Source: an uncultured Planctomycetaceae bacterium (GTDB taxonomy: Bacteria > Planctomycetota > Planctomycetia > Pirellulales > Thermoguttaceae). Taken from it: a DNA stretch of 64,000 bases. The stretch spans positions 1 through 64,000 of the forward strand of contig CAMJTU010000012.1 of assembly GCA_946408825.1 (NCBI GenBank). Reading direction: 5' to 3'. Of this stretch, positions 45,260 to 54,765 are shown piece by piece; position 1 is the first letter of the stretch; every line of letters starts with the position of its first letter. Under the pieces are notes generated by a model. That model had not been told where the DNA came from. It searched no databases and was given only the letters and a program-made list of their open reading frames with translations. Both the position numbers and the translations under genes were made by a program.

Positions 45260-45847
45260 ATGTCGCTTATCCCGATTGTTATCGACAAAAACGGCCGCGA
45301 AGAGCGCGCGATGGACATCTATAGCCGCCTGCTCCAGGATCGCGTGATTTTCCTAGGAACCCAGGTGACCGACGAAAGCGCGAATTCGATCGTCGCCCAG
45401 CTTCTCTATCTTCAATCCGTCGACCCGAAGGCGGACGTGCATCTTTATATCAACTCGCCCGGCGGAAGCGTCACCGCGGGTTTGGCGATATACGACACGA
45501 TGCAGTATATCAGTTGCGACGTCGCGACATACTGCATCGGTCAATGCGCTTCGATGGGCGCCGTGCTCCTCACCGCCGGCGCGCCGGGCAAACGCTTCGC
45601 GCTCCCGAACTCGCGCGTCATGATCCATCAGCCGCTCGCCGGAATGGAAGGAACCGCCGAAGAGATCATGATTCACGCGAAGGAGTTCCAATTCATCAAG
45701 AGCAAGATCAACGATATTTTGATCAAGCACACGGGAAGAACGCTTGAAGAAATCCAGCGCGACACGGATCGCGACAACTTCATGTCGGCGGAAGAAGCGC
45801 GCGATTACGGAATCGTCGACAGCGTCGTTTCGACTCTCGCCCAATAA
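45260..45847 (+). CDS. clpP: ATP-dependent Clp protease proteolytic subunit (ClpP, second copy)
   Basis: The second ClpP (195 aa), closer to the standard form: [20 protein letters not shown], Ser in GQCASMGAV, His in MIHQPLAG, Asp in [14 protein letters not shown] eight bases upstream sets the start. The two copies are only about half identical by eye, so this is an old pair, as in bacteria where ClpP1 and ClpP2 form mixed rings. A terminator 38 bp downstream closes the two-gene unit. Confidence 0.96.
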   Translation: MSLIPIVIDKNGREERAMDIYSRLLQDRVIFLGTQVTDESANSIVAQLLYLQSVDPKADVHLYINSPGGSVTAGLAIYDTMQYISCDVATYCIGQCASMGAVLLTAGAPGKRFALPNSRVMIHQPLAGMEGTAEEIMIHAKEFQFIKSKINDILIKHTGRTLEEIQRDTDRDNFMSAEEARDYGIVDSVVSTLAQ

Positions 45848-46181
45848 CGCGGCGTGGAACGAGCTTCCTCGTTCCCGATCTCTTGGACGTCGGACCGTCG
45901 GGGTCCGGCGTCCTTTTCTATTTTTTGAACGTCGCTCATTTAACCAAATCCGCCCCAACAGCGTGTTTCGCGCAAATCGTCGCGGGGCGCGCCGTTCTTT
46001 TTGAAAAAAATAATAAAAAAAGGAAAACGCCCTTCCCTCGGGTCAAAATTGTCATTGGAGCCGCCGTTTTTTTTTGCTAGACTCGGGTCGAAATTCTGGA
46101 AAAACGGAAACGACGTTTCCGTTCTTCGGATTCGGCGCGTATGGAAGCGCGCGCTAAAAATACTCGAAAAAGGACGTTTCG
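45848..46181. other. Intergenic region with terminator and palindrome
   Basis: A 334-bp gap. Besides the clpP terminator it holds a perfect dyad AACGGAAAC-3-GTTTCCGTT (46103-46123), 60 bp before the lipoprotein start and placed where a promoter or operator would lie. AAGGA precedes the next ATG. Confidence 0.5.
45885..45917 (+). terminator. Intrinsic terminator of the clpP pair
   Basis: A 12-bp stem with one wobble (45885-45896 with 45902-45913) and a T-rich tail. Confidence 0.85.
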
Positions 46182-46955
46182 ATGAACTCAAAAATTTCAC
46201 GATGGAACAGATATGGCGCGCTGATCGGCGCGGCGCTCTTCTGCGTCGCGGCGACGAGCGGTTGCACGACGCCGCGTCAATATCAGATAAACGAATCGAT
46301 TCTCATCGGCGAACGCCGTCAACTCGAAGACGAAATTTATCGGCTTCAATTTGAACTTCGCGACGCGCTCGCGGAAAACGAACGCCTCTCCGCTAAACTC
46401 GACGAAGCGTCGACCGACGGTTCAAACGGCTCTTCAACGAGGAAGAGCGGCGTCTCGCGCGTCCGAAACGCCGCAAAAGCGCCCGCCAACGGCAAACCGC
46501 GAACGTCAATCGACGAAAATCTCTATCCCGGCGGCGACTTGCTCCGCACCGAACCGAGTACGAACGACTACGGCAATCGTTATCCGGAGTATCCGACGCT
46601 CGACATGAACGAAGTCTCTCAACTTCCCGATTTCGTAGCCGTCCCGAAACGCGCGCGCGACACGCGGCAGCCAAGCGCCGGATCAGACGCGCGGCAAGCG
46701 GGCTATCAGGCGTCGCGACGTCCTTCAGGCGTTTCTCAGGTCGCTTATCAGGAGGCGCCGACGGAAGAAGAAGAATATTCGGACGTCGAAGAAGAATACG
46801 ACGAATATGAAGAAGAGGAATATGAACCCGAGGAGTACGACGAAACCGTCGACGACGAGGACGAAGAAGACGCTCCAACCTACGATTACGACTACGAAGA
46901 CGAACTCCCCGAAGAGACGTCGGACGAATGGTCGCCCGTCCCTGAACGACGCTGA
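46182..46955 (+). CDS. Lipoprotein with coiled coil and acidic Glu/Tyr-rich tail
   Basis: A 257-aa protein with a signal peptide and lipobox (VAATSGC), a predicted coiled coil at about 38-75 (ERRQLEDEIYRLQFELRDAL), a basic Ser/Arg/Pro linker and a strongly acidic tail from about 192 to 250 made of E, D and Y. Pairing of the acidic tail with cations or basic surfaces is possible. It lies 227 bp before the RND exporter on the same strand; a linked role in the envelope is inference. No family was recognised. Confidence 0.65.
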   Translation: MNSKISRWNRYGALIGAALFCVAATSGCTTPRQYQINESILIGERRQLEDEIYRLQFELRDALAENERLSAKLDEASTDGSNGSSTRKSGVSRVRNAAKAPANGKPRTSIDENLYPGGDLLRTEPSTNDYGNRYPEYPTLDMNEVSQLPDFVAVPKRARDTRQPSAGSDARQAGYQASRRPSGVSQVAYQEAPTEEEEYSDVEEEYDEYEEEEYEPEEYDETVDDEDEEDAPTYDYDYEDELPEETSDEWSPVPERR

Positions 46956-47182
46956 ACGCTCGTTTTTCGCCGTTTAAAACGGCGTCCGACGCAAGAAACC
47001 TCCGCTGCTTCCGCGCGGTTTCTTTCGCGTTTTCCCCCTCTATCGTCACGTCCTAACCGTCGCGCGACCTATAAGAAAACGATATCGGCGAGCGATCTTC
47101 GTTTTCTACGCGTTATAAGCGCCCTTCCTCCCCCCCTAGGAACTCCGGCGCAAGCTCGCCCAAACAAGGAAATTACCCCGGA

Positions 47183-50100
47183 ATGAGAAAAGACTTCTTT
47201 AAAGACTACGGATTCAAGATTCTCTTCGTCGTCGTGTTCCTCCTTTCCTTTATCTGGATGGGAACGAAACAGACGATCATGAGCAACTCGAACGCCGTCG
47301 AAGACTGGCTTCCCGCGCAGCATAAGGAAACGAGAGATTATCGATGGTATCTCCAGCAGTTTCCGTTTGAAAGCTACGTCGTCATAAGTTGGGAAGGGTG
47401 CGAACTAGACGACGATCGCGTCGAACTCTTCGCGCAGAAACTCGTTCCGGAACAGACGATCGACAACTTCACGCTCGCCGCGCCGACAGAAACGTTCCGC
47501 GCGGAATTAAAAATCGCGAACGAACCCGAAGATTCACGCGAGGAAATGCGCGACGTCTCGGGCGTTTCGCCCAACGCGTCGACTCAGGCGCTTCTCGACG
47601 CGTCCGCCGCGGAAGTCGCCGACGCCCCGAGCAAGACGTCGGCGGACGAAAACTACTTCAAATCGGTTATGACCGGTCCCCGACTCGTTCGGCTCCTGCG
47701 CCAGGCTTACGAAAGGACGGAACGTCCTTCGCAAACCGCGAACGCGACGACGAACGAAGACGGACTCGACGATATCGAAATCAAAATCCGCGAACGTCTT
47801 AAGGGAACGCTCATCGGTCCGGACGGCAAAAGCACGGCGCTCATCGTGACGCTACGCAGCGGCACCAGCAGCAAATCGATCTCGCCGATGCTCGACAAAA
47901 TTCGTAAAATCTCGACCGAGTGCGGACTTCCCGACACGACGAAGGTTCAAACCGGCTCGATCGCGTCTCGAATGGTCCAAAACTTCCTCGACATGTGCGA
48001 CGAAATCGCCAACGGTCGTAAAGTCCGAATGGACGGCGTTATTATGGGCGGTCCGCCGGTCGACAACGTCGCGCTCAACGACGAAGGCCAGCGAACGCTG
48101 TTTCGACTCGCCGCTCTCTGCGCGGTCATCGGCGTGACGATCGCCCTCCTCTGCCTGCAAAGCGTGCGGCTGACGCTCTTCGTCTTCTGGGTCGCCCTTC
48201 TCTCGGCAGGGTGCGCGCTCGCGTTCGTATCGCTCACGGGCAGCACGTGCGACACGATTCTGCTGAGCATGCCGGCGCTCGTCTACGTTTTGGGAATGTC
48301 GGGCGCAATTCACCTTATCAATTACTATCACGACGCCATTCGTGAATCGGGACTTTCTGGGGCGACGGAACGCGCCGTACGCCACGCGTTTACGCCCTGC
48401 TTCTTCGCGCAGCTCACGACCGCGATCGGTCTCGGTTCGCTCTTCCTCGGGCGCCTCGTGCCGATTACAAAATTCGGTTTTTATTCCGCGATTGGCGTTC
48501 TCTTTACGCTCCTTCTTCTTTTCCTCTATCTGCCGGCGCTCCTGTACTTCTACCCGTCGAAGAAATTCGCGGAAAAGCACGGCGGCAAAGGTCTTGAAGC
48601 CACTACGAGCAAACTTCACCGACTCTGGAACTTTCTCGGCGGATTGATAATCCGTCGCCATAACGTGGTCGTCTGCCTATGTCTCGCGATGATGGTCTTC
48701 TTCGGCTATCATCTCGTGCATATCAAGACGTCGGTAAAGATGATGGACTTCTTCTCGAAAGACGCGGAAATCATTCGATTTTACTCGTGGCTTGAAGATA
48801 AGCTCGGTCCGCTCGTGCCGATGGAACTCGTCGTATGTTTTGACAACGACAAGCTCTATGACAATTCCTATCGCACAGCCGAACGTCTTGAACTCGTTCA
48901 GCGAATTTCGGACCGTATTCAAAAGGAACTGTCAAAAGACGTCGGCGGCTCGATGTCCGTCGGGCTTTTTACCCCGGACATTTCGGAAATGGCGACGCGC
49001 GGCGGCGCGACGTATCGCGCCGTTTCGACGGTCGTCGGCAAGACGATCAATGAAAACCGCGACGCGCTGCGCGATTATCTCGCCGTCGAAGGCGATCCGT
49101 CCCTCGAGGAGTTCACGACTTATCTCAAGGAAAGCGCCGAACAAAAGCGCGCCGAGTTCGAGGAAGAACTTGTAAAATTCGAAGAAAGCGTCGAAGGTCT
49201 GACCGACGCCGACGGCAAGCCGCTTAAATACGAGGCGTTCCATAGTCTCGACCCGAACGACCTCGCCGAGAACGTCGTTTCCTATTACGCGAAGTATCAG
49301 AAGCTCGAAACGCTGGAAAAAACCGCGATCGAGTATGAAAAAGAATACCAGGCGGTCGTTGAAGCCGACAGCTATCTCCGCGAACAGAAAGCGTTAGACC
49401 TCGACACAATCCTTGACGCGACGAAAGAGGGCAAATCCTTCCGCCGCCTTTCCCTCGAAGAAAACGCCCTGCTTCGAAAGGGCGCGATTCGGTGGCAGAA
49501 TGAAAAAGGAATCGAACTTTGGCGCGTAAGCATCCGCGTCTGGTCGCTCAGAGGCGTGCTCGATTATTCGGAGTTCATCGAAAAGGTCAAGAACGTCGTC
49601 GAACCGATTATCGCGGAAGAGTCGCTGCGAATCACGACGACGCTCGCGGGAGAAGATTTTGACGCCAAATGGGAAGAAGCGCAGAAATACGTCGACGACA
49701 ACCTTCCCCCTGAGGGCCAGAAAACCAAAAAGGCTAAGGATAAGAAGACGTTGCTTCACGAGTATGTCGTCAAGGAAAGCGGCGTCGACGAGAACGAGAT
49801 TCAACTATCGATGGGCGAGTCGCACGATACCGACAAAATCTATCCCGCCGGTATCGCTATGAAGTATACCGGAATGGTGCCCCTCGTCTATCAGACGGAA
49901 CATGAGCTCATCAACGGGCTCACGTCGAGTTTGATCATGGCGTTCGTCTTGATTATGATCGTCTTCGTCTTCCTGTTGAGGAGTTTCCCCGCGAGCTTAA
50001 TCGCGATGCTTCCGAACATCTTCCCCGTCGTCGTCGTTTTCGGCTTCATGGGGTGGATCGGGGTGCAGGTCGACGTCGGAACGATGATGACGGCGTCGGT

Positions 50101-50464
50101 CGCGCTCGGCGTCGCGGTCGACGATACGATGCACTATTTGACGTGGTTCTCCGACGGAATCGGCCAGGGCATGACGCCCAAGCAGGCGGCGCTCAACGCC
50201 TACCGCCGCTGCGCCGCCGCTATGACGGAATCGACGCTTATCGCGGGTCTTGGCTTGTTCTCCTTCGCGTTCAGCACGTTCGTTCCGACGCAGCGCTTCG
50301 GAATCATGATGCTCGCGATTCTCGCCACGGCGGAATTCGGCGACCTCGTTTTCCTCCCCGCGCTTCTGACTTGCTCCCCCTTCGGACGGTTCTTCAACAA
50401 TCGCCGCGTCGGTCTGCGCAGCCGTAAAGACGAGAAGCCCGTCGCGGAACCTCAGAAAGCCTAA
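47183..50464 (+). CDS. RND/MMPL-family exporter
   Basis: A 1093-aa membrane protein with the two-fold RND layout: a first helix (9-26), a large outer loop, a helix block at about 310-470, a second outer loop (about 500-880) and a last helix block. The second block has GVAVDDTMHYLTWF, the MMPL/sterol-sensing type signature, and the first block AIHLINYYHDAI. Such exporters move lipids, hopanoids or hydrophobic molecules using the proton gradient. No membrane-fusion protein is adjacent. AAGGAAA precedes the start; a strong terminator follows. Confidence 0.9.
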   Translation: MRKDFFKDYGFKILFVVVFLLSFIWMGTKQTIMSNSNAVEDWLPAQHKETRDYRWYLQQFPFESYVVISWEGCELDDDRVELFAQKLVPEQTIDNFTLAAPTETFRAELKIANEPEDSREEMRDVSGVSPNASTQALLDASAAEVADAPSKTSADENYFKSVMTGPRLVRLLRQAYERTERPSQTANATTNEDGLDDIEIKIRERLKGTLIGPDGKSTALIVTLRSGTSSKSISPMLDKIRKISTECGLPDTTKVQTGSIASRMVQNFLDMCDEIANGRKVRMDGVIMGGPPVDNVALNDEGQRTLFRLAALCAVIGVTIALLCLQSVRLTLFVFWVALLSAGCALAFVSLTGSTCDTILLSMPALVYVLGMSGAIHLINYYHDAIRESGLSGATERAVRHAFTPCFFAQLTTAIGLGSLFLGRLVPITKFGFYSAIGVLFTLLLLFLYLPALLYFYPSKKFAEKHGGKGLEATTSKLHRLWNFLGGLIIRRHNVVVCLCLAMMVFFGYHLVHIKTSVKMMDFFSKDAEIIRFYSWLEDKLGPLVPMELVVCFDNDKLYDNSYRTAERLELVQRISDRIQKELSKDVGGSMSVGLFTPDISEMATRGGATYRAVSTVVGKTINENRDALRDYLAVEGDPSLEEFTTYLKESAEQKRAEFEEELVKFEESVEGLTDADGKPLKYEAFHSLDPNDLAENVVSYYAKYQKLETLEKTAIEYEKEYQAVVEADSYLREQKALDLDTILDATKEGKSFRRLSLEENALLRKGAIRWQNEKGIELWRVSIRVWSLRGVLDYSEFIEKVKNVVEPIIAEESLRITTTLAGEDFDAKWEEAQKYVDDNLPPEGQKTKKAKDKKTLLHEYVVKESGVDENEIQLSMGESHDTDKIYPAGIAMKYTGMVPLVYQTEHELINGLTSSLIMAFVLIMIVFVFLLRSFPASLIAMLPNIFPVVVVFGFMGWIGVQVDVGTMMTASVALGVAVDDTMHYLTWFSDGIGQGMTPKQAALNAYRRCAAAMTESTLIAGLGLFSFAFSTFVPTQRFGIMMLAILATAEFGDLVFLPALLTCSPFGRFFNNRRVGLRSRKDEKPVAEPQKA

Positions 50465-50903
50465 GAGCAAGAAAAGCTGTTCCAGTCGTCTTTTGATAAT
50501 CCGAGTCTAACGTTTAACGTTAGACTCGGATTTTTTCATTATGGAGCAATCGGGGCGCGATCCCTTAAAACGAGATTCCGAGGCCGCGCATGCCGGCGCG
50601 CCGCTCGGCGGCTCGTTAAGCGACGCGAAAAACCAAGACATTTCATTACGGAAAGAAATCGAGCGGAAACCTGGGTCGACGCGGCGACGCCAAGACGCCG
50701 CCGCTACGAAACGCCGTTGAGAAGCAGGTTAAAGTAGACAAATCTGACAAGTTACAACTTTGTTTTGAAGCGCCGCGCGACGATTTTCCCCCCTTGCTAT
50801 TCGATTAAAAAACGCTATCATTTTTCTGTGTTAGGAGACTCGGAGTCGACGCGTTCGCTCTAACTCCGAAACGCTTAAACTGACGAATCTTCAGGGGGAT
50901 ACG
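50465..50903. other. Intergenic region with promoter
   Basis: A 439-bp gap. After the exporter terminator, TTGCTA (50794-50799), 16 bp, TATCAT (50816-50821) is a good promoter for the HAD gene. AGGGGG lies eight bases before its ATG. No other gene was supported. Confidence 0.6.
50498..50537 (+). terminator. Intrinsic terminator of the exporter gene
   Basis: A near-perfect dyad (50498-50514 with 50516-50532, inner bases forming the loop) followed by a run of six T. Confidence 0.92.
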
Positions 50904-51776
50904 ATGTCGCAAGAGTTTGCTAAAACCCACGATTTTCTCGTCGGAATCGACTCCGACGGTTGCGCTTTCGACACGATGGAACTCAAGCACAAGGAATGTT
51001 TTATTCCGTGCATTATCCATCACTGGAATCTCAAAGGCGTGAGCAAATACGCGCGGGAAGCCGCCGAATTCGTCAATCTTTATTCTAAGTCGCGCGGAGT
51101 CAACCGTTTCCCGGCGTTGATCGAGGTCTTTAAACTACTGCAAAAGCGTCCGGAAGTCGTCGCGCGCGGCGTTAAGATCGATATCCCGCAAGAGATCGTC
51201 GATTGGATGACGACCGAGACGAAACTCGGGAACGCGGCGCTCGCCGATTTCGTCGAAAAGACGGGCGACCCCGTCATGAAAAAGACCCTTGAATGGTCGC
51301 TCGACGTCAATCAAACCGTCGATCGCATCGTCGGCGACGGCGTCCCGCCTTTCCCAATGGTTCGCGAAAGCCTCCAGAAGTTGCAGGGCAAGGCCGACGT
51401 TCTCGTCGTCTCGGCGACCCCTCAGGCGGCGCTCGAACGCGAATGGGCGAATCAAGGACTGGCGCCGCTCGTTCAGACGATTTGCGGTCAGGAGTTCGGA
51501 ACCAAAAAGCAGTCCCTCGCGTTCGCCTCGCAGTATCCTGAAAATCACGCGCTTATGATCGGCGACGCGCCCGGCGACTATAAAGCCGCGCTCGCCAACA
51601 ACGCGCTCTTCTTCCCAATCAACCCCGGCGAAGAAGAAGCGTCGTGGAAGCGCTTTTACGAAGAAGGCGTCGACAAGTTCCTCGGCGGCGAGTTTGCGGG
51701 CGATTACCAGCAGGCTCTTCTCGACGATTTCGACGCTCACCTGCCGATCGATCCTCCGTGGAAGACCCTCGACTGA
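50904..51776 (+). CDS. HAD-superfamily hydrolase
   Basis: A 290-aa HAD-type protein. Motif I is GIDSDGCAFD (Asp nucleophile pair at about 15 and 17, with Cys in place of the usual Thr), motif II VVVSATPQ, and motif IV MIGDAPGDYKAA. A helical cap covers about 40-150. Most relatives are phosphatases for small phosphorylated metabolites; the DSDGC form is uncommon and I cannot name a substrate. It has its own promoter and is followed 133 bp later by nrdR. Confidence 0.85.
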   Translation: MSQEFAKTHDFLVGIDSDGCAFDTMELKHKECFIPCIIHHWNLKGVSKYAREAAEFVNLYSKSRGVNRFPALIEVFKLLQKRPEVVARGVKIDIPQEIVDWMTTETKLGNAALADFVEKTGDPVMKKTLEWSLDVNQTVDRIVGDGVPPFPMVRESLQKLQGKADVLVVSATPQAALEREWANQGLAPLVQTICGQEFGTKKQSLAFASQYPENHALMIGDAPGDYKAALANNALFFPINPGEEEASWKRFYEEGVDKFLGGEFAGDYQQALLDDFDAHLPIDPPWKTLD

Positions 51777-51909
51777 CGCGCCTTAGACGCGTCGGGATCG
51801 ACATTCTCACGTCGCGGACGTCGCCGTTAGGACGTCGCGCGTTCGCGACTGCGCTCTTGTTTGTTTTTGGAAACCGTCGTCTGTTATTGAGAGAAAGGAA
51901 GTCTCCGTC

Positions 51910-52368
51910 ATGAAGTGCCCCTTCTGCCGCGCCGACAACGATCGCGTTATTGAAACACGAACCAGCGACGACGGTTTCGTCATCCGTCGTCGACGCGCCT
52001 GCCTCACGTGCAGACGGCGTTACACCACATACGAACGCATCGAGGCGGTAAATCTGCGCGTCGTCAAACGCGACGGTTCGCGCGTGCCCTTTGATCGCAA
52101 CAAAATTCGTCAAGGAATTGAACGCGCATGCTGGAAGCGTCCTATCAGCGAATCCCAGATTTCAGAGCTGATCGCGACGCTTGAAACGTCCCTCGAGGGC
52201 GAAGTCGAAGTCGCCACGGAAAAAATCGGCGAAATGACGATGAACCTCCTGCGCAAGCTAGACGACGTCGCGTACGTTCGATTCGCAAGCGTCTATTATA
52301 AGTTTGAGACGCCCGAAGATTTCGGCGCCGCGATTACCAATATGCTCGCGACTCCCCCTAAAAGATGA
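51910..52368 (+). CDS. nrdR: Transcriptional repressor NrdR
   Basis: NrdR senses dATP/ATP and represses ribonucleotide reductase genes by binding NrdR boxes. The 152-aa protein has the zinc ribbon (MKCPFCRADNDRV ... CLTCRRRYTTYE) and the ATP-cone domain from about 48. AAAGGAAG precedes the ATG. No nrd gene is nearby, as is usual for this regulator. Confidence 0.97.
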   Translation: MKCPFCRADNDRVIETRTSDDGFVIRRRRACLTCRRRYTTYERIEAVNLRVVKRDGSRVPFDRNKIRQGIERACWKRPISESQISELIATLETSLEGEVEVATEKIGEMTMNLLRKLDDVAYVRFASVYYKFETPEDFGAAITNMLATPPKR

Positions 52369-52373
52369 CGGTC

Positions 52374-52394
52374 GGCGCGGAACGACTCCGCGCC
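52374..52394 (+). terminator. GC-rich stem-loop between nrdR and the MurB-like gene
   Basis: A perfect 8-bp stem (52374-52381 with 52387-52394) six bases after the nrdR stop. There is no U run, so termination is uncertain. Confidence 0.4.
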
Positions 52395-52437
52395 TCTCGC
52401 TCGTTGATCCTCACGTTCCATCATAGAAGTCGACGCC

Positions 52438-53322
52438 ATGCCCAAAATTGACGCTTTTCGTGAAATACTGCAATTCGACGCGCCAACGTCGGAGTTGACT
52501 TGGCTCAAGCTCGGCGGACCAATCGAATACCTTGCGCGTCCCCGTTCCGAGCAGGAGTTGCTGGCGCTCCTTAACGCGTGTCAGGAGGACGGAATCGAAA
52601 CGCGCGCGTTAGGCGACGGTTCGGCGCTCCTCGTGTCCAACGTCGGAGCGCCGGGAATGGCGATTCAGCTCTCGGAGCCCGCGTTTACCGATATCGTCGT
52701 CGAATCGCCGCGCGTGGTCGCCGGCGCGGGCGCAAAGCTCGGACGTCTTGTCACGACCGCCGCAAGCGCCGGGCTTTCCGGAATTGAAGGGCTCGTCGGA
52801 GTTCCGGGAACCGTCGGCGCCGCCGTCGTAACGAACGCGTCGACGACCGACGTTTCGCTTGGACAGTGGGTGACGTCGGCGCGCGTCGCGACCTACGACG
52901 GCAAGATTGTCGAACTTTCCGCAGACGAACTCGTCTTCGGATATCGCGACAGCAACCTTGACGTCGCGCTCGTTCTCTCCGTAGAATTACAACTTGACCC
53001 CGACTCTGCCGAAACGCTCACGAAACGGCTTCAGAAGATGTGGATCGTGCGCGAACAAGCGCGTCCCGACCTTAAACAGGGCGAGGGCTACGCGCGGCTA
53101 TTCAAAAATCCGCGAGGAGAACGCGCGGCGGATCTTATCAAGGACGCGGGCTTTAGCGGCGCAAGCGTCGGCGGCGCGAGCGTCTGTCAAGGCAATCCGA
53201 ATTTAGTCAAAACGTCGCCGAACTGTTCAAGCGCCGACGTCGCGCGTCTCGTCGCGCTCATTCAAGAACAGGTTCGCGCGAGGATCGGCGTCGAACTCGA
53301 AAGCGAACTGACCGTTTGGTAA
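52438..53322 (+). CDS. MurB-like FAD-binding protein with altered catalytic site
   Basis: A 294-aa protein with the fold of UDP-N-acetylenolpyruvoylglucosamine reductase: TWLKLGGPIEYLARPRS, GIEGLVGVPGTVGAAVVTNAS and FGYRDS are the FAD and substrate-binding motifs. The last catalytic segment, normally GSxFKNP, reads YARLFKNP, which puts Arg220 where the proton-donating Ser should be; the final Glu (GVELESEL) remains. The stretch usually containing S-x-K-H is CQGNPNLVKT. It may be a divergent MurB or a related flavoprotein; a second, normal murB may exist elsewhere. The ribosome site is weak. Confidence 0.75.
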   Translation: MPKIDAFREILQFDAPTSELTWLKLGGPIEYLARPRSEQELLALLNACQEDGIETRALGDGSALLVSNVGAPGMAIQLSEPAFTDIVVESPRVVAGAGAKLGRLVTTAASAGLSGIEGLVGVPGTVGAAVVTNASTTDVSLGQWVTSARVATYDGKIVELSADELVFGYRDSNLDVALVLSVELQLDPDSAETLTKRLQKMWIVREQARPDLKQGEGYARLFKNPRGERAADLIKDAGFSGASVGGASVCQGNPNLVKTSPNCSSADVARLVALIQEQVRARIGVELESELTVW

Positions 53323-53380
53323 CCGTCGACGTTTAATTCCACTTTTGAAAGTTTAAAGCGTTGGCGCTGGAGTAGCTGCA

Positions 53381-54586
53381 ATGGATGAAAAAACGTTCTA
53401 TTTGCCGAAAGGATATCGATATGCGGGCGTAAATTGCGGAATTAAGCCCGGTTCAAAGAAACTAGATTTTGCGCTCGTCGTCTCGGAGCGTCCGGCGACC
53501 GCCGCCGGAGTCTATACGCAGAATCTCAACTGCGGCGCGCCCGTCGTTTACGACCGAGAACGCACGCCGGGGCGCGGATTTGTCGTCGTCGCGACGGATT
53601 CAGGATGCGCAAACGCGTGCACAGGCAAAGTCGGACTCTTTAACGCGCGTAAAATGGCGGAATACGCGGGCGAAGCGGTCGGCGCGACGGGCGATCAGGC
53701 GCTCGTTATGTCCACGGGCGTCATCGGGGTGCAGTTGCCGATGAAGGCGATCGCGATCGGAGCGGAACGCGCCGCCGCAAAACTCGGAACAAGCTACCAC
53801 GACTTTGAAAAGGCGGCGACCGCGATCCAAACGACGGACACGCGGCTTAAGGTCGTTTCTCGACAGGCGACGCTTCCGGGCGGGGCGACGATCCGCCTCG
53901 CCGCGATGTGCAAAGGCGCCGCGATGATCGGCCCGAATATGGCGACGATGCTCGTGACGATCGTCACAGACGCCGCGCTCGACCCCGAAGACGCGCAGAC
54001 TGCGCTCCGCGGCGCCGTCGACGACACGTTCAACTGCATCAGCGTCGAAGGACATACGAGCACGAGCGACACGTGCATTCTCCTCGCGAACGGCGCCGCC
54101 GACCCGACGCCCCTTAAGGGCGACTCGCTCAAGTTCTTCTCGAATATTCTTTTGGACATGTGCCAAGAACTTGCGCCGATGATCCCTAACGACGGCGAAG
54201 GCGTCACGCACCTCGTTACGATCGACGTGACCGGCGCGCCCGATCGCGCGTCCGCGAAGCTCCTCGCGCAGACCGTCGCAAACGACGCGCTCGTCAAGAC
54301 CGCGATCTGCGGCGCCGACCCGAACTGGGGCCGCGTCGTCTCCGCGACCGGACGCTGCGGCGTCCCTTACGACCCCGCGAAAGTCTCGCTCAAGATCAAC
54401 GGCTATCTTCTTTATGAAAACGGCGTTCCGCAAAGTTTCAACAAGGAAGAAGTCTCGAACTCAATCCGCTCCAACCGCAACGTGAGCGTCGAACTCTTCT
54501 TCCAAGAGGGCGACGGTAAAATTCGCTTCTGGACCTCCGATCTGACGGCGGAATACGTCCACCTCAACGCGGACTACACGACCTGA
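53381..54586 (+). CDS. argJ: Bifunctional glutamate N-acetyltransferase / amino-acid acetyltransferase ArgJ
   Basis: ArgJ recycles the acetyl group of N-acetylornithine to glutamate in arginine biosynthesis. The 401-aa precursor self-cleaves before the Thr of GPNMATML; here that site is intact (MATMLVTIVTDAAL). Other marks are GYRYAGVNCGIKPGSKKLDFA, SVEGHTSTSDT and GADPNWGRVV. GGAG lies before the ATG. It starts 58 bp after the MurB-like gene and ends before a strong terminator. Confidence 0.96.
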   Translation: MDEKTFYLPKGYRYAGVNCGIKPGSKKLDFALVVSERPATAAGVYTQNLNCGAPVVYDRERTPGRGFVVVATDSGCANACTGKVGLFNARKMAEYAGEAVGATGDQALVMSTGVIGVQLPMKAIAIGAERAAAKLGTSYHDFEKAATAIQTTDTRLKVVSRQATLPGGATIRLAAMCKGAAMIGPNMATMLVTIVTDAALDPEDAQTALRGAVDDTFNCISVEGHTSTSDTCILLANGAADPTPLKGDSLKFFSNILLDMCQELAPMIPNDGEGVTHLVTIDVTGAPDRASAKLLAQTVANDALVKTAICGADPNWGRVVSATGRCGVPYDPAKVSLKINGYLLYENGVPQSFNKEEVSNSIRSNRNVSVELFFQEGDGKIRFWTSDLTAEYVHLNADYTT

Positions 54587-54623
54587 CGCCGGCGGCGCGT
54601 TCCAACTTGACGCCTTAGAAAGA

Positions 54624-54657
54624 AACGGGAGTCCGAAGACAAGGACTCCCGTTTTTG
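54624..54657 (+). terminator. Terminator of argJ, bidirectional
   Basis: A 12-bp stem (54624-54635 with 54644-54655) followed by T residues. It lies between argJ and the convergent Rrf2 gene and could serve both. Confidence 0.9.
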
Positions 54658-54765
54658 TAGGGTTTTTAAACGCCCGATAATAAAAACGTCGCGCCGTGGA
54701 TTGAGACGCCAAGGCGCGACGTAATTTTCTATAAAATTAGCATGGAAGGCAGAAAAGGCGCAACC

